Both the position numbers and the translations under genes were made by a program. This document shows positions 1 to 12,400 of a DNA stretch of 64,000 bases, in pieces; the first letter of the stretch is position 1, and each line of letters starts with the position of its first letter. The notes below the pieces were generated by a model, which was given only the letters and a program-made list of their open reading frames with translations, did not search any database and was not told the DNA's origin. This DNA is from Pampus argenteus (lineage: Eukaryota > Chordata > Actinopteri > Scombriformes > Stromateidae): positions 9,660,001 through 9,724,000 of the forward strand of contig CM072879.1 in the NCBI GenBank assembly GCA_036937835.1, written 5' to 3'.

Positions 1-322
1 GTGCATGCATGTGTACAAGCATCTGTGTGTGTACAAGCATCTGTGTGTGTACATGCGCAGGAGACCTGTACAGAGCACATGTTTTATTGAGCCAGCACTG
101 TCGAGCCACAAGAAAAATCAGGACTGTGCATCTTTGTGAGCAGGTTAATATCACGTGTCTGATGAAGTATATGTGTTAATATATAATACTTTGATTTTTA
201 CTAGATAGTACCAGAACTGGTGACTGAAAGAGCCAAATCACAGCTGATGATCCTTGCGCACGTCACCAATGCTTGCATCATATCTCTAGGGATTCAATAG
301 TAGTCTGGCAGCCATTTGGTGA

Positions 323-570
323 GTCCACCACTTTGGTCCAGACTGATATATCTCAACAACTATGGGATGGATAACCATGAAGTTTTGTACGCACATTCGT
401 GGTCCCCAGAAGTTGACTCCTAGTGACTTTGTTGATCCCCTGACTTTTCCTTTTATGCCACCATGAGGTTGACATTAGTAGTTCTGAGTAAAATGTCTCA
501 ACTATTAGTAACAATGGTTAACATTGTGCCTGCTAAACATGCTGATGTGTTGTGTTTACTGTCTTGCCTG
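323..570 (+). repeat. Unclassified dispersed repeat, family A
   Basis: Runs from tttggtccagactgatatat through ccatgaagttttgtacgcac and gatcccctgacttttcc to cctgctaaacatgctgatg. I recall this as a very abundant unclassified repeat of percomorph genomes. A second copy, covering the other end of the family, lies near 59,020-59,255. No coding capacity is seen. Confidence 0.6.
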
Positions 571-2315
571 TCAATAGACAGATTAATATTCATACAGCAC
601 TTGTTTTCAAACGTTCTGTATGAGTAATAATGAATATAGTACCATGAACAGACCATCATTAAGTTATACTAGGATGGAAAGAAGATTTTAAGAAGAGTTT
701 AAGTTTGGTAACTGTTTTATTTAACTGTTTAAATCTGCAGTATAGAGAAGAGTGCATATATGTATACTAAGACGGCTGCACATATTTACCTATAGTTCAG
801 TTCCAGGAACTGTGTATAGACAAGGAAGTTATATTCATTTCGGTAGACTAATGGGTGACCCACATCACTAAGAGGCAAGTAATTATAATATGTGTATAGA
901 GGTCATTCAGGTGTGTGTGTGTGTGTGCGTATGGTGACTACAGGCTACAGGTAGACAGGTTATCAGCAATGTGATCTGTGATCTCCCCAGACAGAAGTCT
1001 GTCTATGTCTGAGTGTGTATGTGTGTGTGCGTGTGTGCATATATCTGTGAATTGATTCATGTGTAAATATGCTCTCTCACATGCCTGTGAGTATTACCTG
1101 CATGTACCCATGGATACGTGTGTGTGTGTGAGAGAAAGAGAGCATGTCTCAGGGGTAAGCTGAGCCTTGGCGGGGTGAATGGCTCCAGTGTAGGAAGACT
1201 TTGTCACAACCCCAGCCTGCTGCCCTTTGAATAAAGCAGGTCAAACAATGCTGACTCCTCCACTGTAAGCCAGCCTCCAGTCAACCTGTTCTTTATTCCA
1301 CTGACAATAGGCCAGGTCTTAAGTTACGACATACGAAAGCTAATTCAAAGACCTCTTGAAGTCCATATCCCTGCATGTCCATATTTTCTATTCTATTTTC
1401 TTATGGTGAATTCAACATGCTTTAACACTTCTCATTTGCAAGTCTCACAGCTAAGTCACAGTGGAAATTTTGTGTGAGTGACAGAACTGGAAGGAACCAT
1501 AAAGCAATTATTGACTAATATGTTCTGCATGTCACATATAGGAGCAACATGAACATAATGAAATACTGAGCTTTAGCGGTGAGCACCATCCACTGTTCAT
1601 AATCTAATTGGACATCTGTTTGTGTTTAGATACTGTATGCTCTTCATAGATTGAAATGTAAGTCTCAAATTTTTTGGGATTGTCAGAAGTTATTGAGGAA
1701 ATCACTGATTAATGATGTTGGTTACTGGATATTTGGAACACCAAACAAGTAAAAAAAAAAAAAAGAAGTTTTTTTCCATTTATGCTCATAAGATGAGTAA
1801 ATGTGCAACTGCATATGAATCATATTATATCAGTGCACTGTAAATAATATCAGCTGATGTTACTGAGTCTATGACACAGTATCATGATTGATTAATTGAA
1901 ATATTTGGTAAGAATAAAAGAGTTGCCAGACACAGGAAACCATTATATGTTTTTATAATGTGAATTATATATTTTTTAATAGTTTTTGTTGTAGCTTGAT
2001 TTTTTTTGTAGCTTGATAACTGTAATAATTAATGAAGACATATCACGATGCGCTCAAAGTGTCAGGTGTAGATAGGAAGAAAAAAAATCCAAAAAGTGTT
2101 AATAGGTTTTCAGTTTATTCCAGGCCAAAGCAGATTCAGGAGAAGCAATGTTGTTCTGATTGTTGAACAGTCCACTGTGTTGATATCACATAATACTAGG
2201 GCTGTACCTGCAAGCCATCCTTGTAGAGCTGGACTGGATTGAGAGCCAAACATGTTCTCAGGCTTTGGGATGCACCAAGGCAGACAAAGAACAGTCACCT
2301 ATTCTGTTAATAACA

Positions 2316-2505
2316 TTCTTGGACAGAATTGTAAGGCCAAGGAGTTGAGAGCACACAGTTGAGGTTTTGGTTCCATCACAATTGCATCACTCCTTGCTGA
2401 TGATGTAGTTCTGTTGGCTTCATCAGGGCAAACCTCCTGCATGCACTGGGGTGATTTGCAGCCATCTGTGTAGCTGTTAGGATCAGTGTCAGCATTCAAA
2501 TTTGA
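2316..2505 (+). mobile_element. Non-LTR retrotransposon remnant, reverse transcriptase active-site region
   Basis: In shifting frames the plus strand reads FLDRIVRPRS, then GFGSITIASLLADDVVLLAS, SGQ, which matches the MDRIxRRS...RFG...SLLFADDVVLLASSG stretch of fish LINE reverse transcriptases. The catalytic ADD doublet is at 2396-2404; the preceding phenylalanine is deleted, and stops and frameshifts interrupt it. Nucleotide similarity appears to continue to about 2505. It is a dead fragment; I cannot fix the clade. Confidence 0.7.
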
Positions 2506-3374
2506 GGAAAAAAAGCACCTTATGAGTTAAGAGAGAGTTGCCTCAAGTTAAGTAGTCAGCGTATGCATAATGGAGCATGACATGGACAAATATATTAATT
2601 CTCTGTTTGCAATCACGAGGATGCTCCCTTGTATTGTAATGGTGAAAAAGGAACTAAGCCTGAAAGCAAGGCTGCTGATTTACGAGTCAATTTGTATTCT
2701 ATCATCACCCACGACCGTGAACTTTGAGGTTGGTGGCTGAGAGCTCCATCATTCAGAGTAGATCAAGTCTCTTTCCCCTTAAAATGAGCCAGTTGAGGTA
2801 GTTCAGGAGTTTGATCATGAAGCTCCCCATGTTCCACCCAACACACTGTAGGAATTATATAGATCCCATCTAGCCAGGGAACGCCTCAGGATACACCAGG
2901 ATGAGCTAGAGGATGTGGTTGAGGAAAAAAAAAGCGTCTTAACTGTTGGAACATCTGCTTAGTTTGCTGCAAATACTGTTGACATTGGAAAATTGATGGA
3001 TATGGAATTAAGATGTTTTGTTGTATGCCAGTTCTTACATATTGTTGTATTTACCGTTTTTTAAAAGGGGCATTCAGACAAATTACTGTCAGTTTATTTG
3101 TCAGAAGCAGGCCTCTTGTAGCTCTAGGAAACTTTCTCTTTCTAAAGTTTGAAAATGAAGAAATTTTCTCAGTTTGGGCTCAAGACATACATTTTGCATT
3201 ATTAGAATTGTAAAGTCATGAAATCTTTGTTCTTTCAAAATCCAAATACTGGGAAGTATAATACTAAAATGCTGGAGTACCCCTTTTCTGTGTGCATACC
3301 TGTAAATTTTGGCATGGTCCAATGGCATTTAATTAATTAATTAATTAAAAAAATATGTATTTCTTTCTTTGTAG

Positions 3375-3468
3375 AGGAGTTCATTGTGGCAGCTCAGAGA
3401 TTTGGACAGGTGACACCCATGGAGGTCGACATCCTCTTTCAGCTGGCAGACCTGTCAGAGCCCCGTGG
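3375..3468 (+). CDS. slc25a13: slc25a13 exon (human exon 8 equivalent)
   Basis: Reads EEF-IVAAQRFGQVTPMEVDI and LFQLADLSEPRG after two bases completing a split codon, and ends in GG of a split glycine codon before donor gtaaga. This is the last EF-hand-like segment of the regulatory domain. The acceptor is ctttgtag; an (AATT)n run lies about 30-45 bp upstream. Confidence 0.95.
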
Positions 3469-6400
3469 GTAAGACATGCTCGCGCAGACATACAGGCAAC
3501 GGTCATCACACATGCACTAGATACCATACAATATATGCATGAATGTATATACAGAGTTATCTAGAAAGGAATCATGTTAGTTTTCATTTAATAACTCACT
3601 TTTTATCATGTGAACATATTTTATGTATGACTATTGTTGCTTTTATACATTTAATCATGTCTGGGAGTGTATAAATAATCTCTGAGGAAATAATCAGCAT
3701 TTATATGCATATGATGGCCAAGCAGGTAGGAGGCAAGGTGGCATTCATTGTGTGTTTCACTGAGAAATGGCACAACGGCACAGAGAAATATCTTCTAACA
3801 ATTGAATTCATACTTAACTCATTATTTTTTTCCAGGTAGTCCAGGAGATTTAGAGAGTAAGTCAATCCCAATCTTACCCCCCAAAGTGCTCCTTTAGCCC
3901 CAGGGTCTATACCTCTGAGAGACAAGCGCTTTCTTCCTTCTCAAACTACTCTGCAATGGATCAAAAGAATCAGACATGACTACATCAGCGCCAGAGAATC
4001 CTCTTTCAGTCCAAAACCAATTCAAACTCCCATTTATCATAAAAAACGTAATTCCAACACCTATGATCCGTGGCACAAAACAACTGTATGTGTCTCACAT
4101 TCCACCACTTCCTTTGCGTCTGCCTTGCGGCCCAACCAGTGCAGTTATAATTTCTAACCCTGGCCTGAGACACCACCTGATTATTATTTCTGGGCAATGG
4201 GATACTTTAATAGCCTTCTCTGCTGCCCTTGATTGGAGATGCGAGAAATAATAGCCCAAATATTCAGAAGAAAGGAGTCGGGGGTTGGGGGGGTTTGCAG
4301 TTCCCTATTCCCTCAGCCTGGGAATCTGGGACTGTCACAGAATGCAATGGAAAGAGGCAGTAGTGTTCAATCCAAAGGATAAATATCTGTTATACTTGGA
4401 TGAAGGGATAAAGGAATGGGAGTTCTTTTAGATCAGTTGTCATACTCAATCATGCCGAGCACAGGGCTGGTTTTTTTGAATGCACCAATATTTTCACATG
4501 AAATGATGGCAAAGTATCTTTAAACGTTGAGCAACTTCAGACTGACAGATTGCGCTTGCAAAGGTCATGGACTTGGTGATGCATGGATGAAATATTATAA
4601 TGCTCTGAGAGTTTTTTGCAACAGTTTAAAGTTACTTGAAACCTGTCACTCTCTTCATTCTCTCTTCAACAGACGTGTTGGTTTAATGGACATTGAGAAG
4701 ATCGCTCCGCTGGAGGAAGGCGCCCTGCCCTACAACTTGGCTGAGGTCCAGAGACAGGTACAGAATATGAAGAGCTGTTGATGTGTTTGGTTTCCTCTTC
4801 CACATTAGCAGCTCTTTTTCATCTAAGTACATGCTCTTGGGCTAGATGTCACTGTGCAGATGGCTTACATTTATAATTAGGGATAATGATGTCTCCTATT
4901 CACAAGTAATTCCTCCCCAAAACCAAAACATCAGTTTGATTTGTGGGTTTGGCATCAATTACACTTTTAGAATTAATTCATGGAGACATTGTTGTAGAGG
5001 TAACGTATATATAAGTGGAGAAGGAAATACAGGAGACACAGATCCAAACAAGATTTGTCAGGTATAAAGTGGAACGTTTGCCCCAAAATGCCAGTCAGAC
5101 AGTTTTTTTTGTCAGCTTTACTTATTTTCAAAGGTTCATAACAGGGTTCGGACTAAGTTGTGTCCAAATAACTTCTCATCATAGATGTGAACCTAAAGAG
5201 ATTTTCTTGAGAGAAAACACCACTAGACCTTTCTCTGACATGTGGCTGAAGTCTTAAAAAAACATACATACAAAACTCTCAAATCCATGTAAATTAAGAC
5301 AAGTAAAGCCATCCTCAAGAAATAATAAACCTCAAAAATATGCTTCAAGTTGCAAATAATAGTTGTGAAGAGGCTGTGCAGCAGCTAACCAGAGCAATTT
5401 GTAACAGGAACAAAAAGAAAAAAGAAGGACATATGGACATCCAGACAGATGAGCAGAGGGCTGTTTTCTTTCTCGGGCTGTTTGGTCAGAGTTGTGTTGC
5501 CTGGTGGGTTCCAGCGCTACAGTGAAGGCTTGGCCAGGCCATATTGGAGCAGGCTGGGGCCAAAGGGGAGCAAGCAAAGGGGCCCAAGACTACATAGACG
5601 CCAGTCCCACCACAATGAGCCACTTTAGGCCCTTGTGGTTTGGCCTCAGGGGCTGGCCGCCAGCTAGCTGGAGCTCTCTCTCCTCATCTTTTGCTTGTTC
5701 TCTCTATTTCCTTTTTTGATCTACTCTCTCTCCCTCTTCTCTTATTTCTCTACATGTTTTGCCGCTTCGCCTTTTCTCTCTTTATACCCTGTTAACTTGT
5801 TCCCTTTTTTTCCATCAAAATCCTGACAGTAAGTATTGCCAAGCTTCATCAGTCTACAGGCAGACAGAGCTGAAGAGGATGACAGAAGTGGAGGAGGTTG
5901 TGTAGAAGGCAGGTTTGGGTAGAAACCTCTGGGGATGAATTGTAGAGGGGGGTGGAAGTTCACTCTGACAGGTGGATTTGTTCTTGAGACCTCCACCACC
6001 CCCACCCCTCTCTCTCTCACACACACACACACGCATACTTACCACACTCCACCCCCCCTCTCCCCAGGGTCGAGAGGCCAGGGCTTGGCAGACCAGACAA
6101 GGCAACAGGTACCTCAGGAGAATGGGGGAGTGTCGCTAATGTTACTCTATGGCTAATGCTGGCTACTAACTGACTACCTCTGCTCTCTGCATAGTGTGGT
6201 GATAATCACTTTGATTCCTTGATTTCTAACATCAGTCTAAGTGAGCAATAGAAAGTAGCAAATATGATAACAAAAACACCTTTCCATTTGTCCTTAGTTT
6301 CAGGTGGAGAAATGCAATAAATAACTTTGCCTTTGAAACCGCACCAGTTCTCCTGGGTATACCTGCACACAGTTATTCAAGGTAATTGACAGGACGGTTG

Positions 6401-9400
6401 TTCCAGGCGTCTAGGAGAACTGGCCACAGTTCCTCTGTGGATTTAGGCTGTACCAGTTGCTTCTGTCTCCTCTGATGGTGGTGAGATCGGGACTCTGTGG
6501 AGGCCAAACCATCTGTTGCAGAACTTGTTCTTGTTCTTGTTCTTGTTCTTGTTCTTTTTGATGAAGATAGTGCTTTACGTTTGAGGCCGTCATGCTGCAA
6601 AATACATCTGGGACTGATCAGATGCCTCCCTGATGGTTTTACATTATAGATAATAATCTAAACATCTAAAGTGCCTGCAAGTTTTGCACAGTACTGTATA
6701 ATTACATACAGGAGTCAGATGGGACAAGACATACTCAAAGAAATTGCTTAACCAGGTTGGTGCAGGGCTATAGCGGTTTATATTAATTAATACTTTAATA
6801 ATCATTTATGCATATCTTGTTAATTTAAAAAAAAAAACAGAAAATATTCATACATTCTGTATTTTCAACCTTAACTGAAAATGCGACACACATCTCTTGC
6901 AGTAGAGCAATAGAAATGTCATCAACAGTAGCTTCTAGTTTCAAAGTTCACTAATTCTGGCAGTTTGAACTACTAATACACCACATGATCACTTGTGCAG
7001 GGCTTTGTGTTGCATTCACTCATTATTGTATCTTAATATTATGTTACAGTATAATTTAATATAGAATGTATTGTTGACATATTAAACTATCATTGTCATC
7101 TATGACACATTTTAATTTATTCATTTAGAAATTGAAAACATTTACTTTTCTTGTTGACATAATTTTATGCACAAACATCCATCATGAAACTAGGACTTGT
7201 TGTCAAGTATTGTGTAACAAATATGACATATGATTGTATGACTTTATTGATTGATTGATTAGCATGCAATTTAACCTACAGATCTGGTGAATTAAGCGTG
7301 TGGCATGCAAGTTTACTGGGAAACTGAGACATAAATGTCTGAAATAGCTGCTTGCCTTGTCTCTCTCCAGTTGCTCTGTCTGTTTTTGTTTGTGATATTC
7401 AACAGATCACTAAACTCTAATGTCTTTATTGTCTCTTTTCTTCTGTGCAAGCAGCAGTTGGGCAGTGATGGCTCCCGCCCCGTCCTCATCCAGGTTGCAG
7501 AGTCAGTCTACAGGTTCGCCCTTGGCTCAGTGGCAGGGGGTAAGAGTCACACCCCATTGGCTCCCTGCATACCTTCATCCCACCACCCACCTCACCTACT
7601 TGCTTGCCTGCCTGCCTACCTGCCCCCCGCCCTCTGCTGTCCTCATAAGAAAAGGGTGAGAGAGAGAGGACAATGGCCCCTCTATTGCCTTTTCCTTTGC
7701 TTACAAGAGCAACGGTCGCTCCCCTGCTTAAAGAGGAGTGCTCCCTCTCTTTCTTGTTCTAGCTCAATCTCTATGTCTTTCCTTCTGTCTGCCATCCCTC
7801 TCTCTCACTCTGTCCTGTCTCTCGTGTCTCTGCGTGCCATGGGAAAACCCTCTTTTGTGGATTCTTTTGTACCTGTGTGAGTGATCAGAAGAGAGAGGAT
7901 AAGGGTGGGGGTGAAGGGTGGTGCCCAGACCTTGTGTTTGGCTTCAGACTCCCCACTGTTTTTTCTGCTCCTACTCCCTTCCTCCATTCCTCCCTTCTCC
8001 TCCTCCTCCTATCCCAAGGGAGACAGCTTAATAAGGAGGTATAGGTCTGCCATCCCTTCTTCTCTCTCAGTCTCTCTCTAATTAAGTCTGTCGCCTTGGG
8101 TCGGTTCTTTTTGTTTGTGTCCGTCTGACGGGCCAAAGACACCAGGACTGAAAACATTTCCTTCAATGTCTTTCTTAACATTACCCCTACAGAGTTCCCC
8201 TTCTACCTCCCCCTCCTCGACCCCCTTTTCCCTCTTTCTCCTTAAAGGGTCAGTACACCTAAATTACAAAAAAACATTCTGTCACTAATCTCTTGTCTAT
8301 CCAGACATGTTTTGCTTTACTATCCCAGACATCGCTTCCAGAACCAATGTCTCAATTACTCCTGATAATACACTGAATATGCTGTGAACAGTTTTCATAG
8401 GAACTACTATTTAATCTATATTTCTAGCAGGGCATTTCCAAATAGTTTGTATGGAAATATTTTCAAAAATTGTAGTGTGCATTTGTAGCATTTTGTGAAC
8501 AATTTAAAGTAATACTCATGGATGGCATGGATAATTTATGGTAATAATAATAATAATAGTACTCGTACTGAAGTGTTTAATTGAAAATAAAGATGTAGGC
8601 ACACACGTGGGAAAGCAATGCTGGTCAGAGGAATAATTGAATATTTTGGCAAGTACACTTACAGTGTTAGTGTAGGTATAATACAGGTTAGATGAGAAGA
8701 TTCTCATTCAGAGCCACGCTAGCTGTTTCCAGTTTTTATGCTAAGTTACGATAATCACCTACTTTCTGTAGTTTCATAGATATAACAGTGGTATCATGCA
8801 GATAATATCTAAATATGTTTCGTTTTATTTTTGGTAGCTGTGGGTGCCACAGCAGTATACCCCATTGATCTGGTGAAGACGCGCATGCAGAACCAGAGGA
8901 GCAGTGGCTCACTGGTGGGAGAGCTCATGTACAAGAACAGCTTCGACTGCTTTAAGAAGGTGGTCCGCTACGAGGGCTTCTTCGGGCTTTACCGAGGTCA
9001 GTATGCTTAAACACAAATCCAAAGTACAATGTTTATATATCCACATACCATAAGCAGAATTTATCCCGCATCAGTAGCTGGAATGTACACTATGCATTCA
9101 CTATAATGCACCAAAAGTACTTCATCATTTTTCTAGCTATATAGAAAATCATCCATCAATAGTATTTCCATGATTGTGGTGACTACCATGGTCATGCTAG
9201 AGAGCTATGTACAAATGTAGGTTTAACATACTGTCAGTACATATCATTAATTTAAGACAAAAACATTCCCAAATGTGTATTTACAGACACAAAAACAATC
9301 CACAAGTGCTCAAATCCACAAAACGGGTTTTGAAATAAAGACCTGAGATGAGAGAAAAGAAAGAAGCGAGTAGTAGGGACAATAAAAGAGACGGGAAGGG

Positions 9401-12400
9401 AGATGAGAGGAGAAGGGAAGAAAAGTGTAGGGTGGACAGGAGGGCGGTGTGAGTTCACCTTTCTGTTGACCTGTCTCCTTTGAAGTGATTACCGGTAGGC
9501 TGGGGACAATGAACGTCACACGCAAGCGCACATACCTTTAGGCCTGTGTCACAAAGTTGATGTCGCTCATCTGAACTTACACACTCATATAAACACATAC
9601 AGTCTCCGAGCAGACGCACAGGTATGCAGCATGCAGCAACTACTTGGGCATGCAGGTATGCACATACCAGGGCACGACATCCTCAGTGACTACCTGCCCT
9701 GTCTTCTGACACAGGGGTTAGTGTGTCTGTGTCTGTATTGTTGAGGTCTTAGAAGAACTGAAAAAAAGAGGACTTCTGAAACGGTAGCAGGCTCTTAAAA
9801 TCTCTTCATTTTGATTGACAGCACTGGGCTCCTGAGAGGAAACTTGAATGCTTGAATTTCTGTGGGAAACACAAAGGCCATCAAGAATGGGAAAGGCTTC
9901 ACAGACACAGCAACAGACAGGTCTGGCTCCAGATAGATGGCCAGACGGGTATTATGACAAACTGTAGTTATGTAATATAAGTTGAAAGTGCCTTCACTGT
10001 CAGAAAAAATCTGCTTAGGGAAGAATTAGCATCCGAAAAAACTGAGAATCGTTTTTATCGTTTGCATGTTGAGTATATGATGATGTGTGTATGTGGTGTT
10101 ACTACACACAAACTACTGTAGATTATTAACTGTATGTGTTTGTATGTGTGTGTCTGTGCGTCTTGCCTTGGGGCTGGGTAGGGGGCCAAGTTTCATTGTG
10201 CTCTGTTTTGATTATTTTGTTTATTTTTATCCGGCTCTGGGTTGTAATTGAGGTCTGCGTAAACTTTTGGTCGGTTTGTTTTATACTCTGCCCTTTTTTC
10301 CTATTCTGGGAAGCAGTTTCTCTCTCTTCATCCACTCTTTACCCCTTCTTCTTCCCTCTCCTGTTGCCACTCTGATGTCCCCACACTCCACATCAGTAGA
10401 TTTTATTAGCGTCTGTGGGATCTGCAGGGTCAAACGCATGCAGTGGGAAGCTACACCTCATGTGCAGTGTGTGGAAGTGGTATATGTGTGTGTGCGAGTG
10501 TGTGTTTATGCATGAGCGTGTGTGTGTATGTGAGAGTAGGGGGACCACAGCACTCTTTTTTTCTAATCATCTCGTCATTTCCTAATGATAGGTCTGGTAC
10601 CACAGCTACTGGGTGTGGCGCCCGAGAAAGCCATAAAGCTCACAGTAAGTCACTGCATTAGCAAGCACGCAGACATATGCATGCACATTCACCCAGACAG
10701 AGATCCACACTGTTCTTCTATCGTTTTGATGTTTCATACACATTTTATCTTATCATAGATATCATACATACACAACACACATGGATGTGAATGTGACCAT
10801 GTAACCACAGGACAGTCAGCGACACTCCATTGTACCTGCATCTGTTAACTGCCCAACAGGCTACTTGATGAGAAGTAAAAAATGTAATATATGTAGCTTA
10901 CATCAGTCATACTTTCTTGTTACAACCAATACCTGATAATGTTTAATGCTTGTTAATAGCACACATTTAAAAACAATCATTGTGTGTACACAAAATGTAG
11001 TCAATAGTAAAATGTTGTATTACTATCCTACATAAAACATTGTATACTGCCTTTATATTTATATCATGTTCTACTAGGCCAGTTTTAAATGTGTTAGTCT
11101 TTGCATGATATTATACGTTTTGTGCTTCCAGGTGAATGACTTTGTACGAGGAAAGACCAGGCAGAAAGATGGCACAGTTCCTCTGGCTGCTGAGATCCTG
11201 GCTGGTGGATGTGTAAGTCTCAAATCAGGTTTTATGTTACTGTCAGATTTCTTTGTGAGCACTGATTGACTGGATTGTACAATATGCAGCTAACGTGGAG
11301 AGTTAGGTCATTAGTCACAACTTGGGGGGAGAAAAAAAAAAAGATTGCATTTTGGATACATAAATACTTAATATTCACACTCAGTGAACAAAAGTGCTAT
11401 TTGGAGTCAAGGGCCTTAAGAATTGCAAGCAATAAGGAAAATCTAAGGTACTCAGTGTCCTGTGTATATTATGTACACCCAGTGTAATCTACACCCAGGG
11501 ATAAAATGCATTGGTGGCAGTCATGAAATAATAAAAGCTTTTTATTATCCGCTGGGGCTGTCTTGGATTTTTCCACATTCAGAATTTAAAGAGAGAATGA
11601 GTTTTTTTTTAAATCCTTATGACTCAAAAACAATCTGTGCATTTAGCAAAGACCTTATATAAAACAATATTATAAGCAGACCTCCTGCTCTGAGACAGTT
11701 CCACTTCTGGTACCATAATGGTACCAAGACATTTGGCTTTTTGTGTGATTCCAACTATTAACCTTTTTAAAGGTTTTGGCGTTCACAGCAAAACTGTCAA
11801 ATCCAATCCAGTCTAATTTTATTTTGTGTGTACAAAAAATCAATTGTAATACTACGATAAGGGCTGTGTCTGAAATCACTTCCTCATCCACTCACTCAAT
11901 ACTCCCTGTATAATGAACAGTGAGCAGTACATTTTTGACAGTTATCATCTTTTTGCGTCATCACTGATATCACAGATGTAGAGTACAACAGTAATTTTTG
12001 CAACTGTCAAATGCATTGAATTATGGGATTGCTAGTGGAAAATAAGCAACAGTCAACATTACAAATATGTTCAGGTAACTATCATAGAAGACCAAAGATA
12101 CCAGAAAATAATCATTTGTATTATATTATATTCGTCAAGACTTTTAACTATTTTTGTTAGAAATGACTAAAAACAATGAATAATAGTTAGCGATTAATTA
12201 TCTGTTGATAAGCAATTAAGTAATTAGTTCACATTGCATTGGTGCATTAAAGTTGACATTTATGCATGACACTTATATGCAGCTTAAAGAGAAATCAGAA
12301 GTACATAATGTATAGAAATGTAATGTGAACTGCTCTTAACTGTAGACTATATGTCAATATGTCTACTTCTTTATGTGAATTCTGAATTAGTAAAATAATT

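Larger units (their letters stand above)
1..3374 (+). other. slc25a13 intron 7 (partial), no exon found
   Basis: Starts with two copies of an 18-bp TG-rich unit (about 14-52). It holds TG-rich stretches near 910-930 and 1010-1040, an unclassified repeat (about 320-570), a reverse-transcriptase remnant (about 2316-2505), and an (AATT)n run at 3328-3347 just before exon 8. I looked for the preceding citrin exon (the segment before the EEF of exon 8) and did not find it, so it lies further left. Confidence 0.7.
4758..7454 (+). other. slc25a13 intron 9
   Basis: 2,697 bp. Pyrimidine-rich from about 5,680 to 5,810, a short CA run near 6,019-6,033, and a deleted Tc1-like element at about 6,315-6,699. 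The remainder is AT-rich and featureless to my eye. Confidence 0.6.

Noticed and set aside
2110..2499. Two adjacent minus-strand open frames (62 and 66 codons)
   Set aside because: The recognisable signal in this stretch is the plus-strand reverse-transcriptase remnant; the minus-strand frames match nothing.
7335..7880. 181-codon plus-strand open frame
   Set aside because: It reads through intron 9, exon 10 in the same frame as the coding sequence for part of its length, and then pyrimidine-rich intron 10. The citrin exon explains the only meaningful part.
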